Assembly (NCBI GenBank): GCA_947359465.1
Contig: OX375883.1
Coordinates: forward strand, 21,043,828 to 21,107,827
From: Metellina segmentata
Lineage: Eukaryota; Arthropoda; Arachnida; Araneae; Tetragnathidae
Direction of reading: 5' to 3'
DNA: 64,000 bases
Position 1 is the stretch's first letter. Each line of letters starts with the position of its first letter. The position numbers and the translations under genes are program-made. The notes under the pieces were generated by a model. That model was not told the DNA's origin and made no database searches. It saw only the letters and a program-made list of their open reading frames with translations. This document shows positions 1 through 12,100 of this stretch, piece after piece.

Positions 1-1069
1 GGCAGTGAATGTGTTAAAGAGAGACTAAATTTTCGTCAACCATTGGTGAATTTTCAATAAAAAAGTCGCCTAAATTTTGAAAATGGCCTTAGACACGATT
101 TGGCTTAATAAGACACACCACCTACTCGCCATGGTTGAAAATAGTAGCATAAAGTCTCCTGTGTGGCAGCCCTTCAAGTAATACACAAGTTGTACTGCTT
201 TAAAAATAGATCTTTCAATTCTGAAGCAGCAAAATTTAGTTCAGACTATGGTTCATAGAGGGAGGAAAAACAGGTCGTATCATTTCAAACCTTTTCTTTG
301 GATTCGTTACATTTTAAAGCGATGCAGAATTCGAACAGCGAGAAATATATTACTAGTAACAATAGTAGAAAACTTTTGTTTATCAATTTATTTAAGATTA
401 AAGTTTTGTAATGAGCAACATGAAGATACTTATTACTTGAGAATATAAGGGGAAATTTCTTCTGATTGAATATAGGAGTAGATTCTACACGACTAATGTT
501 CTGCGTTGTAAAGATGTCAACATGTTAGACTCATTTAAAATGACAGGTTGTATATTGCAGTGATATATACATGTTTATTTTTGATTTTAAGCATTAATAA
601 ACGAGTATTATGTGCACATTTTTACTTTACAAATATTATATATAAAAACAATATAAAGTTCAATGAGAATATTGTGTGCCAGTTACAAATTTCGATCCCC
701 TTTTTACTTTCAAGTAAAAAAAACTGAAAACTTTCCATGCATATCACGTATCAAAACAAATTATTCAATACAGAATCCTGTAAAATTTTCGAAGAAATAT
801 TAAACCGCTAAAAAACAATGTATAATATTATTTATAATTTTGATTTTCTTAGATTTTAAAATTGGCATATCACAAATGCCAATATTAAAAATTTTTGCTC
901 ATCCAATTTAGGATCTTGGTAGTGATAAAAATAAAACACATTTCACAAGTTTAAATTAAGGAACTTAAAAAACAAAATTTGATGTTTTAACACTTAATGA
1001 AATGCGGCATAGTATAATTTAGATTTGAGCTTCGATAGATAATACTGAAGCAATATGATTATCCTATGC
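1..1069. other. AT-rich DNA, no feature recognised
   Basis: No coding exon, terminal repeat or tandem array was recognised. Small reading frames here lack family resemblance. Confidence 0.5.
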
Positions 1070-2250
1070 AAATATAAAGCATGATGTAATTTTACATACA
1101 TTCATATATGCATAAAGAATTTCAACCAACGTGGATCCGCTTCTATTAATGCAATATAATGAATGCAATACTTAATTTTTCTTAAATCTAAAATGTATGT
1201 TATTTTAAGAATTATCAAGGTGAATAAACCAGTCTGGAATGCTTATTAAAATATGGGTACAGCTACACTCTACGTTTATGAGTGATGGCAACGGCTTGGC
1301 GATTTTTTTGGCGCACTTCTAGTAGCGAGTTACGATAAATTAAGGCAACCCATCTTTCGTTGCTGTTGTGGTTTTCATGGCAAACTCGGCAAACGGAAAC
1401 TTTTAATTTTCATTTTGAATATTCTAGAAAGTTCTTCCAAAATCCGTTAAAGTCGTTTGATTTCATTGATTCGTTTGAAATTTTTTCTTTCCTCCCATTG
1501 GTTATTTTGTTTTTAAAATATCCTTTGATTTCATTGGTCCTTTTAAATCGTTTTCTGTGATACCATTGTTCCTTTTATTTGTATTTTGACAGTTGTGGAA
1601 TTTTTATTTTGGTATAATAGTTTTCACGACAGGATTAAGAGTTTATTTTTTTGACCATTTTCGTTTTCATTATTTTTTTACGAGAGAATTCTGACTTTAT
1701 CAGGTATTATTTCTTGCTTTTTTTCTTTTGTAAATAGTTTTCCTTTTTCAACATGCTCACTGTATTTAGAGTAATTGATAAGTTTGAGGGTATTCTTACC
1801 ATTCGTAGCTTAGTTTCTCTGCTGGTTCACAAATGTGTTTTGATATGTGCTTAAAGCTTACTACTTTTTGTGAAAATTTAAAAAATATATACTTTTTAAA
1901 ACGTTTTGAAATATGCTTAAAAAGTGTGTTGTAAAAAGAAAAAAAAATTGTGACATTAAGAGAGTTAGAAAATAATTCTTTCCTTGGCGACTTTAGAAGT
2001 GCGCCAAAAAATCGCCAAAGCCGTTGCCATCACTCATAAACGTAGAGTGTAGCTGTTCCCAAATATAAAGCATGATGTAATTTTACATACATTCATATAT
2101 GCATAAAGAATTTCAACCAACGTGGATCCGCTTCTATTAATGCAATATAATAAATGCATTACTTAATTTATTTTAAATCTAAAATGTATGTTATTTTAAG
2201 AATTATATATCAAGGTGAATAAACCAGCCTGGAATGCTTATTAAAATATG
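1070..2250. repeat. About 190-bp direct duplication bracketing a MITE
   Basis: The segment 1070-1255 recurs almost unchanged at 2061-2250: AATATAAAGCATGATG..., GTGGATCCGCTTC..., ending TTATTAAAATATG. Differences are a few substitutions and small indels, such as TATCAAGG against TATATATCAAGG. The MITE at 1256-2059 lies exactly between the two copies. Confidence 0.9.
1256..2059. mobile_element. Long-TIR Mutator-type MITE, copy 1
   Basis: About 804 bp with terminal inverted repeats of roughly 65 bp. The left end is GGTACAGCTACACTCTACG; the right end is the reverse complement of GGAACAGCTACACTCTACG. Internal sequence is AT-rich and noncoding. Copy 2 at 13526-14338 shows a 9-bp target duplication, which with the long TIRs points to the Mutator superfamily. 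Confidence 0.75.
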
Positions 2251-4890
2251 TCTGTTCAATCGTATTTTATATACACGTCTATGTCCGAAGTTTTCACAGA
2301 AATAACTGCAATCATATTGCGAAAACTTTTGTATTGTAATTCAAATCTATATGCAAACAAAACAATGGGATATGTACAAATCACTATAGTAACGAACAAA
2401 CAAATGCGCACTGACAAAACAAGTTTCAAAACATAAAGCAGCAATATACAAGTACATACATAAACATTAGTGCTTGATAAACAAAGCATTCACATATTGC
2501 AGTGGAATAGTAGCCTCGTAAGAAACATAACATTGAAGCAAACATGTTTACATGTACAGGGACATTGTTTACGAAAAAAAAAATATTATTACAAAGATAC
2601 AACACAGATATGAAACACTAGAACACACAAATTAACACTATGAAGTGAAAACTAGCACAAAATAAATACTGAAATATCTTGCTTTTTGATGAAGTTTTCA
2701 TGAATTTATTTATATTTTACTCGATTTAATATTAATTTTATTATTATTTATTAAATAAATTTATTATTTTTTATTAATTAATTTTTTACTGTTTATTAAT
2801 TAATTTTATTTTAATTTATCATTTACTTTTATTATTATTTATTAATTACTTTTATTATTATTTATTATTTAATTTTACTATTATTTATTTATTTTTACTA
2901 TTATTTTTTTCTTAATTATATTATTTAATATTAATATTAATCATTTTCTCTGAAAGTTATGAACTGACTTTCATTAGAGAACGCATGTTCTTAATTTTAA
3001 AATAAGTAATCTTTCATATAAAGTTTTTAAATTCAAGTCTATTTTTAGAAAGTTTAGGTAAATATTCTCTATATATACACAGAATGTCATTTAACAGAAT
3101 CTATATAAAAAAATATTATTTTCATTAAAAATGTTGCATCTAATAGAGATAAAATTTAGATTGCAATAACTATCGAAATAAAAATACAATTTTAAGAATA
3201 ATTTACATGGATGGTTTTATTTCAGAAATTCAAAATTTTACATTGATCTAAACTTTGTAAAGCTGCAACCAAAAGTGTTTATTAAAAATATAGATTCCAA
3301 ATCCACATTAAAAATAAAGTTAAACTTAGGTATCAAAGGGATATTAATTAGATAAGTCTAATTAAAAGGTATTGAAAATGAAATGCAATTACAGACAAAT
3401 GTAAAGTACGAATGCCACAAATTATTAAGTCTACAAATAAATAAACTAGACGTCACCCTAACATTTGTTCACCAAAGTTAAATATATTTACAACTAAACG
3501 CATGATAAAAATACACATTTCACAACAGAACATTCTGATCTATTTGTGACCAGTTTTGGTGAAGACAGTGGCATTTAATCGATTTGTAATTATCGATCAT
3601 AAAAAATCGATTTTGTAATAATCGATCATATAAAATCGATTTGTAATAATCGATCATAAATAATCGCTTTGTTTCAACTTGATATTTTCATCAGTTCAAG
3701 AAATGAGAAATGCCACAAAACTACAAACACAATAAAAGTAGATTCAAAATTATTGTGAGATTTTCTGTGCATCCGAATCTGCATGTTATTTTATCAAAGT
3801 TAACAGGTTGATGTGCAATATTGATAACCAATACAAGAAGGTTATAACCAAACTGGTTAAAGTCATTTTTGTTTGTCCAGCATGGCCCATAAAACTATTA
3901 AATAAATATAGACCAACTTAAAAAGTACCTACTAACATATCCTCAACACTTCATGGATCATAGCTGAGGGTACTAATGATTTGGTGGTCATAACACAAAA
4001 TATTACACAAAAAGCATAAAGCAGAGAGAAAAAGGATAATAGCTTATATTAAGGCTTGTAGCTATTTAGAATTTCCAAAAACACAAATACAAGAAACATT
4101 TGCAAAGATCATTTTCTTACATTCACACAATTCTGATTGATCATTCTTGAAAGCACGCAATATCATAATATACAACATAATACATAACATAAAACAGCAA
4201 CATAGACAACATACACAGAACTCCTACACCACTGTTGTAAAGTTTGAAAACTAAGACACTAATTGGAATAAATGGAAAGTTGTTTTTAAGCATCAAACAC
4301 AATACAAAAATCAATAAAGCAAATAGTTTAATGGTAAGTAAAGCCTTAGGAGTTTTAGGAGCCCATTGCTGAGCCATTTATTCATTCCAAAACGTATATC
4401 CTTGTTGAAAATATAAAAATTAAGCATTACCTTATATAAAGTATCTAATTTCTAAACAGAAACAAGACTAGATTAGATCGGAGATAAAGCGTGATAGTTC
4501 AAGTGCTACAAAAAAGAATAGAATTCACGAGTCAACCACGAGAACAGAATCTAAAATTCCAACTAATTTAAACTGATATCAGTACTAATTTGCAGCATTG
4601 GTTAAGAATCGCTTTCCCCTACTGCATTGTGAGATTAAAACGAAAAAGAAAAAAACGTACAATACATTTGTAATAATGCATTTGGATAAACTTCAATGAA
4701 TCAGTGTTCCACAGTTAAATCTTGTGAGTTGTAAGCTTTGCAGGTTAGATTCCTGTACTTATCGTGGGTGCATTTCTCTTTTCCGTATCAATAAAAATTT
4801 CCCTGAGTGTGTGTACGTCCATTATCTTGATATTGTGTGTCTTTTGTTTGACGTGGCTTGGTAAGAGTATGGTTTTTTATGTCATAAAAC
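2251..4890. other. AT-rich noncoding DNA with simple repeats
   Basis: 2705-2945 is low-complexity TTATTATTTATTAATT-type sequence. 3575-3670 holds about three degenerate copies of a 25-bp unit containing ATCGAT (AAATCGATTTGTAATAATCG). No exon-like conserved motif was seen. A minus-strand frame at 4141-4377 is hydrophobic but matches nothing I know. Confidence 0.5.
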
Positions 4891-4989
4891 CCAACCAACT
4901 AGATTAAAATTAGTTGGGGTTGGTTGCTTGATTGGGTTTTATACCACAAAGGCATATTTGGCCATGCAAAATTAGTTGTGGAACTCTTA

Positions 4990-5353
4990 TTTTATATAAC
5001 ACTAGCCAATTCGTGGCAGTTCTTTTTATGTGACCACTGCTCGCTAACCCCCGGTGATTGTTACGAATTCCCATTTGGTTTGGCTACGCAAGTCGTCAGA
5101 GGTCGAAAATAGCAAAATCGACTGGCTTCTTCTTTATGACGTCACTCCGGAATTGAAGAAAGAAGGGTGAAAAAAATAATAAATTCATTTTAAAATGTTC
5201 TAGATAAAATTTTAAAATTCGGGCTCGCACAAAAATTGCAAAAGATTGGGACTATCTGTGTGCCAAATATGATTACTGTAAGAGCCATAGATTCGTCAAG
5301 AGAATTAGTACAGGCCACACACAGACAAACACCTCCTATTATAATAGTAGAGA
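4990..5353 (-). mobile_element. Helitron family 1 fragment
   Basis: On the minus strand it starts TCTCTACTATTATAA at 5353 and shares the CTATGGCTCTTACAG-type segment with other copies. The 3' side carries GCTCGCTAACCCCCGGTGATT, seen again at 32320. Both ends are diverged and the 3' boundary is uncertain. Confidence 0.55.
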
Positions 5354-5458
5354 TAATGAAACTTTTAAAATCTTAAAGCATGGCATATAATAAATAAATT
5401 TCCCACAAAATTTACTTGATCCAAAATGACAAATACTTTTCAATTGAGTGTTATATAG

Positions 5459-5786
5459 GTAATGGTAATTTTTAGTTAACGTCGTACTAGAGCAACACAA
5501 CGGGCTATTGACGACGGTTCGGGATCAGTCTCTTAAGGGAAAGATCCGAGGACAACACCTCGTAATTTGGAATCACGGTCAGGTGACGAAGCAACACCTG
5601 AGCTGACACCCCAATCTCCAAACTTCCACGCCAACCTAACGTGAGGACTTTCGGCCACGACAGATTTAAGGTGCACCAGCCGCCTCTACAAAAACGTTTA
5701 CAAACATCCGTGCCCGGACCCGGATTCGAACCAGGAACTTTCCGATCTTGAGGCTAATACCTTAACTACTATACTGGTTGGTCGGC
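5459..5786 (-). mobile_element. tRNA-derived SINE, copy A of tandem pair
   Basis: On the minus strand it opens with a tRNA-like head: GTATAGTAGTTAAGG as A-box-like and GGTTCGAATCC as B box. A 200-bp body follows, ending in TTACCATTACC. It is flanked by GAGTGTTATATAG at 5446-5458 and 5787-5799. Confidence 0.88.
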
Positions 5787-5799
5787 GAGTGTTATATAG

Positions 5800-6135
5800 G
5801 TAATTGGTAATGGTAATTTTAATTATCGTCGTACTAGAGCAACACAACGGGCTATTGACGACGGTCCGGAATCAGTCCCTTAAGGGAAAGATTCGAGGAC
5901 AACACCTCGTAAATTTTGAACCACGGTCAGATGACGAAGCAACACCTGAGCTGGCACCCCACTCTCCAAACTTCCACGCCAATCCAACGTGAGGACTTTC
6001 GGCCACGACAGATTTAAGGTACACCAGCCGCCTCTACACCATACGCTTACAAACATCCATGCCCGGACCCGTATTCGAACCAGGAACCTTCCGATCTAGA
6101 GGCTAACACCTTAACCACTATACCGGTTGGTCGGC
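5800..6135 (-). mobile_element. tRNA-derived SINE, copy B of tandem pair
   Basis: Same family and orientation as the neighbour at 5459-5786. The head is closer to consensus (TATAGTGGTTAAGG, GGTTCGAATACGGG). The shared flank GAGTGTTATATAG recurs at 6136-6148, so the motif occurs three times around two SINEs. Confidence 0.88.
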
Positions 6136-6149
6136 GAGTGTTATATAGG

Positions 6150-7132
6150 TAAAAGGTGTATGGTGTATATAGGCTTTGTGTAGGTTTGCCAAATATTAAC
6201 ACAGCAAGTTTTTAAGTCTTATTTTATCCCATGGAGCTTTTTTTTATGGAACCACATCGGGTTGGGTGGGTCTTATGGAACAAGGGCCATATTTGGCCAA
6301 ACTGTGGCAAGCACAATTTTTATTTATAAAATAACTGGCACATGAACCAAAAAGCTCACACTGTGCCAGTAAAAAAGATTTATAAAGATATATGTTGAAT
6401 TAAAGCCAAAATCTCAACATAAATTTTTTCCGAGTTCTGAAATTATCTGCAATAAGATTATTAAAGATAATTTAAGTGAACAATGTTAAAAAATATTTCA
6501 TAAGATATTAGTTAAATATTTGTGTATGCATAAAACTAGCCAAGCACAAGAGAGATAACATCAAGTAATGGACGAATGTGCACAAGGAAAGTTTTAATGA
6601 TACAGAAGAGAGAAATATACTCAGGGTTATGTTACAGGAATCGAACCGAACACCGTTTGTGAAATACTAGCGAGATTCTTTTGATGTTGGTATGAATCCA
6701 ATAACTGTTTTAAAATTTTTCACGGGACTATGTTAAATATAGTTTTACGTAGAACCAGTAGGTCTTTATGTCTTAATGCTTCTAAAATATGCTTTTGCTT
6801 GATTAAAAGTCTATGATTTAGTTGATCTTAAACTGATTTTGTTCAATAGTATTTAAATAATTATGAATAAATTGGTTACTGAATTAATGCTTTTGAATTG
6901 ATTTGCGATATAAAATAAAAACTCTGCTAACAGAAAAAAAATTAAAAACTCAAAATATTTAAAACGCTAAAAACTCAACTTCCATTTCAGCGTTAGGTAT
7001 ATTTCGACCTACAAAAAAAACCAGCCTTAAGTATATACTGAATTACAGCTTTCAAAGTAATCTTCAAAATCAGACAGTCATTCTAACAGAAACGAAAATT
7101 AAAACTCAAAATTAAAAAAAAAATCAGCCTTA
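6150..7132. other. Downstream flank with a locally duplicated AT-rich unit
   Basis: 6925-7038, 7040-7130 and 8690-8845 share a unit containing CAGAAACGAAATTAAAAACT, AACGCTAA and ATATTTCGACCTACAA. The last two copies have been pushed apart by the Harbinger-type insertions. No gene seen. Confidence 0.6.
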
Positions 7133-7568
7133 TGGTGGCTTTACACCAACGGCGACAAAGACAAAAAACATGTATCTTCGTCATTGCGCATGCTTATTAC
7201 AAACAAGTTTTGTTTCTCCTGGTTTGTCTCTGTCGCTGCGTTTTCAATTCTTGGAGGAAGTTCAACTTTTGTCTCTGTCGTCATGCCGATAGCCAATCAG
7301 AATAAAGCCTAATCCGATTTCAGTTGATGTTTTTCAACTACGGCTTTCTTTCATCATGAGCCAGAAGCTTTAAAAGCAATCGTCTTCGCTGTAAAAGGAG
7401 TTTTATAGAGCCATCAGCCTGTCAGCCACTTCGCAGAATCAGAATAAATACATATTTTGCTTTCGAAAAAGATTATGCGCATGCGCAAATAAATTGCTGT
7501 CGCTAGAGGTGTGAAGGCAGTTTTAACAGCATGTCTCTGTTGCTGTCGCCGTTCGTGTGGAGTCACCA
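7133..7568. mobile_element. Harbinger-type MITE
   Basis: 436 bp. TIRs are TGGTGGCTTTACACCAACGG and TGGTGACTCCACACGAACGG (right end reverse-complemented), with 3-bp TSD TTA at 7130-7132 and 7569-7571. A TWA target duplication is a PIF/Harbinger hallmark. No transposase inside. Confidence 0.7.
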
Positions 7569-7572
7569 TTAA

Positions 7573-8655
7573 GGTCCGGTGCACACATCCGGTTTTTTAA
7601 CGTGCGGCGCCGCTGCGGCACCGAACCCCAACTATGCACACATAACCGTGAAATGACACAAGTACTCATTTCGCGCCATTTCCAATAAAAATTCTATCGA
7701 AGAAAACGTGTTTATTTCGCTTACTTAGTGTAACAAAAAGTACTAGGGGGCCTGCCCCCTGCTCGCTAACGCTCGCCAACCCCCGGAGGATTGCTTCGCA
7801 ATCCTCATCAGTTCGCTGGGCGAACCTATGCTCGCTTCGCTCGCCTCAATGAAGGCATGTGTCCTAGCAGAAGGTATTGTTTACAAAATATGTTACCAAA
7901 AAAATGTTTTTCAAATCTAAATTTGCTGTATTACAGAAAAAATATATACAGTATCTCTAAAATCAGAATTCAAATGAAAACTTTGTGCAAATTTTGACTC
8001 GAAATGTGAGCGTTGCTTTGGAAATTGAATACCCAGCATGTTGTTTGTGTGTACATTTTCCCAGCACTCAAACGACCCACACTTTTTCATTGAGTTTGTT
8101 GCCGAAAGATGTAGTGCAAGCGTCTTGTTGAACTATAATTGTTGGCCCTGAAAAGGACCGTTTTTTAAATGGTCCTGAAAAGATCCTCCGCTTTCTTTGA
8201 TTTCTATTATAAACTAACTGCAACAGCTCATAAAAATTTCCTTTTTTTTTTCAATAAAATTTCATCCGATAACGCTATAAATTCAATCGATGCGCGAGAC
8301 TTCGCGATAAACAAACAATCGTACAGTGTTGCCAAAACGCGATTACAAATAACGTCTTTTTTGCGTGCCACGTAAGAGAATTATATATATAGATTTTTTG
8401 AAACAAAACAGACGTTACTGGATACAACCATTTATTAATTATTATTTATATTCCATTTATTTATGAAAACCAGGTACTTCAGACCGGAGAAGCGTGTGCT
8501 GCGAGCTGCGGCGCCGTGGTGAACTGCGGTACAAATTACCCGCAAGTTGGACGTGCGGCGCCGGAGGTATGTGTGCACTATTCCAATAGATATAATGTAT
8601 CTCATACCGCACTTGCGTTGCCGCACGTTGAAAAAACGGATGTGTGAACCGGGCC
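7573..8655. mobile_element. Harbinger-type nonautonomous element, interrupted by a Helitron
   Basis: Ends are GGTCCGGTGCACACATCCGG and, reverse-complemented, GGCCCGGTTCACACATCCG. TSD TAA at 7570-7572 and 8656-8658, TIRs about 40 bp and GC-rich (GTGCGGCGCCGC). A Helitron at 7743-8393 splits it. A truncated copy at 54785 lacks that Helitron. Confidence 0.78.
7743..8393 (-). mobile_element. Helitron family 2, complete nonautonomous copy
   Basis: On the minus strand: 5' TCTATATATATAATTCTCTT, 3' hairpin GGGGGCAGGCCCCC directly before CTAG. Inserted between A and T with no target duplication. The empty site is seen in the Harbinger copy at 54785-55070 (AAAAAAAGTATATTTTGAAAC). Carries short perfect hairpins such as GGATTGCTTCGCAATCC. 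Confidence 0.85.
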
Positions 8656-8900
8656 TAAAGTATACCGAATTAATTCTTTATAATTAATCTTCTTTATAAT
8701 AATTCTTTAAAAAAACAAAACAATCATTCTAACAGAAACGAAATTAAAAACTCAAAATTTAAAACGCTAAAGCTAAGTTCCCGTTTGAGTGCTAAGCATA
8801 TTTCGACCTACAATACCCAACAAGAAACCCAGCCTCAAAAGTTAACGACTAAGCAGTGTAAGCAAAGCAATGCAGTAGGGCCAAAGTCAACTCAAAAGAA

Positions 8901-9124
8901 TCAGCTCTCATCGTCCGAGTCCTCCGCAGCGTAAGCATGGTTTATACCACGGATGTGTACGTACTGCACTGTCTTCTTCTCTGCACTGGTGGTGGCGTCC
9001 TTCCACCAGGGGTGGGTGAACAGGCCTTCCACTTCCTCCAGGGACACACCTTTGGTCTCGGGGAGCATCAGGAACAGGAATATGAGGCCGAACACCGCCA
9101 GGCTGTCGTAGAAGTAGAATGCCC
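8901..9124 (-). CDS. SLC2A13: SLC2A13 terminal exon: TM12 and C-terminal tail
   Basis: 224-bp coding part of the last exon; acceptor CTTGCAG. It reads [20 protein letters not shown] then [20 protein letters not shown], and ends in an acidic tail EDSDDES with stop TGA at 8,901-8,903. PETKG is the sugar-porter motif after TM12. The acidic end resembles the HMIT tail that carries trafficking signals in vertebrates; that function is not shown here. No AATAAA was found on the minus strand close below the stop, so the 3' end of the mRNA is not placed. Confidence 0.95.
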
Positions 9125-12100
9125 CTGCAAGAACAACATTTCAGTTAAAGGTAGATCTTGGGGATGGTATTTTTTAATTAACGTCGTAATAGATCAACAC
9201 AAGGGGGTATTGATGATGGACCGGGATCAATCCCCTAAGGCAGGGGTCGGCAACCTATTGAAACGGAAGAGCCAAAAGTTACAATTTACAAAATTTCCCA
9301 GTTTTTAAAGAGCCACTAAAAATTTTCAACGGCTTTAAATACGGAATAATATTTATTCATTTAAAAACACAAATATGGATAGTTACATCAATGGGAGCAT
9401 TGGCTTTGCATGCCTTTTGAAAGTTTGATTAAATCTGGCTTATAACTTGTTGTTTTAAGTTTCAAGCACGACCTTAGATTTTTATTTGTTAGTTGACGTC
9501 TAACTTTACTTTTTAATATATTGATGCAAGAGAACGCTTGCTCGCACGAATATGTCGACCCGAAGATCATCAGCACTCCATATGCCAACTTCTTTACCTC
9601 ACTTTAGCATTCTGGAAGACTATTCCATGCGCCGAATCTGAGGGCCTCAGATCGCGGAATTTCTTTTAGAGCTATCCACTTGTGCTGCGCGATGTGCATG
9701 CATTTCTGGACCTCCAACTCTTCCAACTTGCTCTTAAGTTCTGTGAACTTGCCACTCCACAAGTCTTTGGTTTTCAAATCTAGCAATTGCATTTGAAGCG
9801 ATCCAGCATCAATTCCAAATGGCTCAATGTTGATGTCATTTGTATTTGTGTTGAGAGGATTTACTATGAACACGAGAGTACTTTTGTTTGTTTTGAATTG
9901 CTCGAACCTCTCAGTGAATCCATCCTTCATGTTTCTTAAAGCTATGATGAAGTCATTCGTGTCAATAATTGCATTGGTCTCATCGCGATATTGCTTCAGA
10001 TTTTTAAAATGAAGTAATTTACCTCTCTTCATGTCTTCAACAAAAATAAGTAATTTTTTTATCAAAACAAACTACTTCTTCAATCAAGGCGTAGGCTGAG
10101 TTGCCCTTTCCTTGCAGTTTTAGATTTAGTTTCATTGTGGTATCTACCATGAAGTTGAATATTTGCAGCCATTTGTCTTTTTCCAGTTCGGGATGGTCAA
10201 TGCTTTGTTCACTGAAGAATGTTTTTATTTCACTCAAGCACAAAACAAAACGTTGCAATACGTTACCTCTGGAAAGCCATCGCACTTTACTGTGCAGAAG
10301 TAGATCAGAAAACTGGCTATCTATTTCTTCAAGGAATCTTTAAACTGGAAATGGTAGAGTGATTTTGCCAAGATGCTGTCAATAATCTTAATTACCAAGT
10401 TCATGACCTCAACTATTTCGGCCGGAAATATTTGGGCACAAAGCGCTTCATGATGAATTATGCAGTGAAACGTTAGAATTTCGTGGTTTATTTTTTTATG
10501 AATTGATGTTACCCCTATATGTATTCCTGTCATACTTCTGCCTAAATCAGTTGCTATAGAAACGATTTTATTTATATCGATTCCATTGTCTTCCAGGCAT
10601 TTTTGCACAACATTTGCTATATCTTCTCCACGAGTTTTCCCTGAGAGCGGTAGCAATCCTAGCAATTCTTCTTTTGGACCTTGGGACGACATATACCTGA
10701 CGAAAAGGGTATTTTGTGCCGAGTCTTTTATGTCGCAAGACTCATCTATAGCAAGTGATAAGGCAGAAGCCAGTTGAATGTCTTCCACTTGCATATGTGT
10801 TACATTTGAGGACATTTTAGGAGTTCTATCTTGTACTGTTTTAGCAGATAATATCAAATCTTTGATTTTTTTCATGATTTCTGCTTTGTTTTCAAAATCA
10901 CGAAACAGTTCTTCAGATGCACGTATAAAACAATCTTTGACGTACTCACCATCTGATCATCTAGACGTGTTGTCTAGACTCTAGACGGTGGCTGTTTGGG
11001 TGAGACGGAAATGGAATGCAATTGGCTGAAAGATAAACATGGTCACGGAGTCTCATCTCTAAGAACAAAACAATAGTTCAAATTTATCTCATTACGGTCA
11101 TGTTACGCGAAGAGATTTGTAATTAACGATTATGAAAATTGAAGCTATTGAGAAATTAGGAACTTAAAAATATTATCTTATTTTTTAAGGGTTTTGATGA
11201 TAAATTATTATTTTTTCGTGTGGAACTGGAGAGCCGTAACTTTACATCAAAAGAGCCGCATGCGGCTTGCGAGCCGCAGGTTGCCGACCCCTGCCCTAAG
11301 GGAATGATACGATGGTGTTGTCCTCAAATCTTTCAATTCAGGAGATATTCCCGTACCGTCACCAATAGCTCGTTGAGTTGCTTCAATGCGACGTTAATTA
11401 AATATATACCAAAAGCCCGTTGTCTAGTGCAACTCAATAGTAATGGTAATTTTTAATTAACGTCGTACTAGAGCAGCACAAGGGGGTATTGACGACGATC
11501 CGGGTTTAATCCCCTAAGGGAAAGATCCGACAACAATAACATGTAATTTTGAACCACGGTCAGATGACGAGGCAACACCCGAGCTGGCACCTCACTCTCC
11601 GAACTTCCACACCAACCCAACGTGAGGACTTTCGGCATAGACAGATTTAAGGTGCACCAGCCGCATCTACACCATACGCTTACAAAACATCCATGTACTG
11701 ACCCGGATTTGAACCTGGAACCTTCCTATCTAGAGTCTAACACATTAACAACCAGACCGGTTGGCCGACTAAAGTAGATCTTGAAAAGTTTTGGAGAAAT
11801 ACTGCTTGATCATTGGTTGGAGCAGGTTTTTAAAAATGTATTTTAGTTTGTTGGAGGTTTGTTTGTTTGTCAAAAGTCCGGGTTCCGAGGTCAGATTCCA
11901 ATGTTATGTGATTCATAAAGCATTAAAAATTTCATGAAAGGGAGCATTTCCAATATATCTCTTGTGTAGCTCGGGTGAAAGAGTATTGTATTAGCAATCG
12001 GAGGGTTTCGATATCAAATCCAGCCAAAGATCGTTGTGTGCCAAGGGAGCTGGTGCACGTTAAATCCGTCGTGGTCTCAAATGTCCTCACGTTGGCGTAG

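Noticed and set aside
8937..9308. 123-codon plus-strand frame
   Set aside because: Antisense to the terminal SLC2A13 exon, running on into SINE and hAT sequence.
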